NCBI GenBank assembly: GCA_035712365.1
Contig: DASTAW010000008.1
Location: 224,842-288,841 of the forward strand
Reading direction: 5' to 3'
Length of the DNA: 64,000 nt
Source: Terriglobia bacterium
Lineage (GTDB): Bacteria; Acidobacteriota; Terriglobia; UBA7540
A program made the position numbers and the translations under genes. Numbering within the stretch: the stretch's first letter is position 1; each line of letters starts with the position of its first letter. This document shows positions 62,340 through 64,000 of the stretch, piece after piece. The notes under the pieces are model-generated. The model saw only the letters and a program-made list of their open reading frames with translations, made no database searches and was not told where the DNA came from.

Positions 62340-62666
62340 TTGAATCCCCACGAACTGTACGACTTCTTAAGGAAAGGTGAATGATTCGACTCTGATGACT
62401 TGCAGGCCCTGCGAGTGGGCCTGTCGGATGCAACCGCAGCATTTAGCAACCCGGCGAACGTCACATGGGTTAACAGTCGGCTCGCCATTGAATCCATAAG
62501 CGCTATGAGGGACCTCGATGAATCGATTCGGAAGCTGGACGAGAGCAGTACGCGGTTGGCCTCGAAGACAAATTGTTTAACGAGAACTATTCTCTGGGTG
62601 ACAGTCGCAGCCGTGCTTTTCGCAGTGGCGCAGGTCGTTGTCGCCGTCTTACAGTTCCATCGCTGA
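62340..62666 (+). pseudogene. Small membrane-anchored protein gene with in-frame stop
   Basis: A TTG at 62340 follows GGAGG by 5 nt and starts NPHELYDFLRKGE. A TGA at 62382-62384 then interrupts, after which the same frame runs on FDSDDLQALRVGL to 62666. The C-terminus has one membrane helix (TILWVTVAAVLFAVAQVVVAVLQF) preceded by a coiled-coil-like segment (MRDLDESIRKLDESSTRLASK). The product could still start at a later codon (TTG 62400, 88 residues). Function unknown. It follows the HEPN-like gene by 36 bp and may be its partner. Confidence 0.5.
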
Positions 62667-62797
62667 GTTAACGGCGCAGAGCCGGCAGCGCGTCCTACTA
62701 TTTTGGGGTACTCGGTTCTTCCCTGTCAACACGAGTGCCGCAGGCCACAAGAACGGCGCTACACGATGGGCGCATTATGAAAGAATAAGAGGTCTCG

Positions 62798-63571
62798 ATG
62801 AGGAAGCCTTGGTGGGTGAGGGCAATTGGGTTGGGAGGGTGGTTATGTGCCGCGATGTGGGTCGGGGTGATCACGATGAAACCAACACCGCAGACCGCGA
62901 TGGGACAGTTGGTCCTGTTTGGCGTATTGCCGTATGTCGTTTTTGGGCTCTGGCTTCTGTGGGGCGTGATGAGCTTTGTGTTGTACGTGGTGGCGCGGGC
63001 AGGCAAGCAGAACGCAGCCATAGTGCGCGACGCACTGGCTGCGAGGGGCAATCCTTTTCCCGCCGGGACGCAACTGCCACACGGCTCGCATTTCTCAGGG
63101 GCTTTGGACCGGATTTCAGTCAACGTGCCGCACCCGCCCGTCGCCCAAACGCGGCAGACGGGTTCGGTGTTTGGGCTGACGCTGGGACAGGAGGCACGCG
63201 CAGTTCATCCCCTCAAGTCAGCACGGACAGCTCAGTCCGGTGTGGAAGCATCGTCTGGAACGATGGATACTCCCGTCTGGACAGTGGGTTCGTCCGGTAC
63301 AAATGAAGCGGCCGCACACAACGCTTGGTCACCTAGAGAGGGACAGCGAGGCAAGAGCGAACCGTCAGTTTACACGTACGAAGCGCCGGGACTCCCGCCC
63401 TGCCCTGAATGCGGTGTTCGTCCGGTGATTTTCTATTGCACACGACACCACCAGCCGCTTTGCCTGGAATGCGTAGTCCGTCACGACCGGGCATACGAGT
63501 GTACTTATGTCCCAGGCTGGCGTGGCGAGAAGCCAGGCATGGGTGGAGTTCCTTCCCCCTCCGGCAGCTAA
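62798..63571 (+). CDS. Membrane protein with C-terminal B-box-like zinc finger
   Basis: This 257-residue protein has two membrane helices (about 7-27 and 37-66), a long Ser/Gly/Ala/Pro-rich linker (about 85-195) and a compact Cys/His cluster: C202-x2-C205, C214, H217/H218, C222-x2-C225, H229 and C235. The order CPEC...CTRHHQPLCLECVVRHD resembles a B-box zinc finger, which in eukaryotes mediates protein contacts. Bacterial B-box-like proteins are known but uncharacterised. The ATG has an AGAGG site 6 nt upstream. It is the only intact gene downstream of the defence remnants. Confidence 0.7.
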   Translation: MRKPWWVRAIGLGGWLCAAMWVGVITMKPTPQTAMGQLVLFGVLPYVVFGLWLLWGVMSFVLYVVARAGKQNAAIVRDALAARGNPFPAGTQLPHGSHFSGALDRISVNVPHPPVAQTRQTGSVFGLTLGQEARAVHPLKSARTAQSGVEASSGTMDTPVWTVGSSGTNEAAAHNAWSPREGQRGKSEPSVYTYEAPGLPPCPECGVRPVIFYCTRHHQPLCLECVVRHDRAYECTYVPGWRGEKPGMGGVPSPSGS

Positions 63572-64000
63572 AGCCCGGCCGGTCAGCCTGCTTTTTCTGT
63601 CAGACCTGAAGTTCCGATCCCCTTAAACCGGCGGGCAAAGCCAGGACTTACTCTCTGGCAGGCGTTAAAATCTCGCCGAGAGGGAGTGGCGGCGTCCCGC
63701 CTGCGCGGCACCGCCATCAAATCATTTCAGCGCAGATGGCGGCATAAAGCCGCCGCTACAAAGGAAATTCCGGGAGCCCGAAGGGCTCCCCTACAAAACC
63801 GCCACGGCTCAACTAAGGCGCGTCAACAAACATTCTCCCGCCGATTCAGTAGGTGCGTGCGATTTTGCTGTCAACGCAAAATAGAAAGTTCCGGTATTTA
63901 GCCAGATAGAAACTTCCCCCTCCAGGGGTGGTTTGGGGGAGGGGTGTGGGCTTTGCTGGCGGCAAGTCCTGGAGGCCGTAGGCCGGAAGGACTTGCCGGC
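63572..64000. repeat. Repeat-rich end region without a gene
   Basis: It contains repeat A copy 3 (63562-63626: AAAGCCCGGCC...CAGCCTGCTTTTTCTG) and the hairpin GGCGGCATAAAGCCGCC near 63739. GGGAGCCCGAAGGGCTCCC lies near 63773, and an inverted repeat GGCAAGTCC...GGACTTGCC runs up to the right edge. Short frames here look like chance. Confidence 0.6.

Overview
The window reads as chromosomal DNA of a GC-rich, Gram-negative-type soil or sediment bacterium. I infer Acidobacteriota. The pointers are a CRTAC1/ASPIC-UnbV protein with a Tat-type leader, small secreted proteins of acidobacterial type, Tat and menaquinone genes, many hairpin repeats between genes, and a very large set of PAS/GAF/histidine-kinase proteins. 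No rRNA or marker gene proves this. Three tRNA genes are present, each with an encoded CCA: Arg-ACG, Arg-UCU and Leu-UAA.

Layout. 1-4.3 kb: the 5' end of an AlkA-like glycosylase, two tandem core-MetE-like methyltransferases, a RIC-type Fe-S repair protein, a redoxin without the usual catalytic Cys, and a DUF488 protein. 4.4-10.5 kb: sugar-related genes (GH38-like DUF5054 protein, MlrC-like M81 protein, sugar porter, PfkB kinase). 10.7-19 kb: tRNA-Arg, secreted and TPR proteins, queE-queC, VOC, CRTAC1 and MBL proteins. 19-25 kb: housekeeping genes aroB-menG, divergent nadB, then tatA-tatC-M28 peptidase. 25-29 kb: small secreted proteins, a 65-bp tandem repeat, an AMIN/PilP-like protein and a thioredoxin-like protein. 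29.3-34.9 kb: a four-gene phosphorelay cluster ending in a REC-GGDEF protein with a broken active site but an intact I-site. 35-37.6 kb: glnD. 37.8-41.6 kb: a tight lsrF-rpe-rhaEW-like carbohydrate operon. 42-47.5 kb: SDR, then convergent glgX and glgP. 47.6-51.8 kb: a STAS protein with a giant DUF4118-PAS-GAF-SpoIIE-HATPase protein (partner switching). 52-58.3 kb: secreted proteins, zinc phospholipase C, NarL-type kinase, TMEM175 channel and isochorismatase-like hydrolase.

58.9-63.6 kb is a decaying defence island and the most unusual part. A site-specific DNA methyltransferase gene survives only as its 5' and 3' ends. Between them lies a compact cassette: a consensus promoter, a ribbon-helix-helix protein, a DNA methyltransferase overlapping it, and a convergent putative restriction endonuclease with a perfect palindrome at its start. 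Next come a frameshifted HEPN-like gene, a small membrane-protein gene with an in-frame stop, and a membrane protein with a B-box-like zinc finger. Several families of dispersed hairpin repeats lie around this island and elsewhere in the window.

All family calls are by eye from motifs and remembered family patterns; no search was run.
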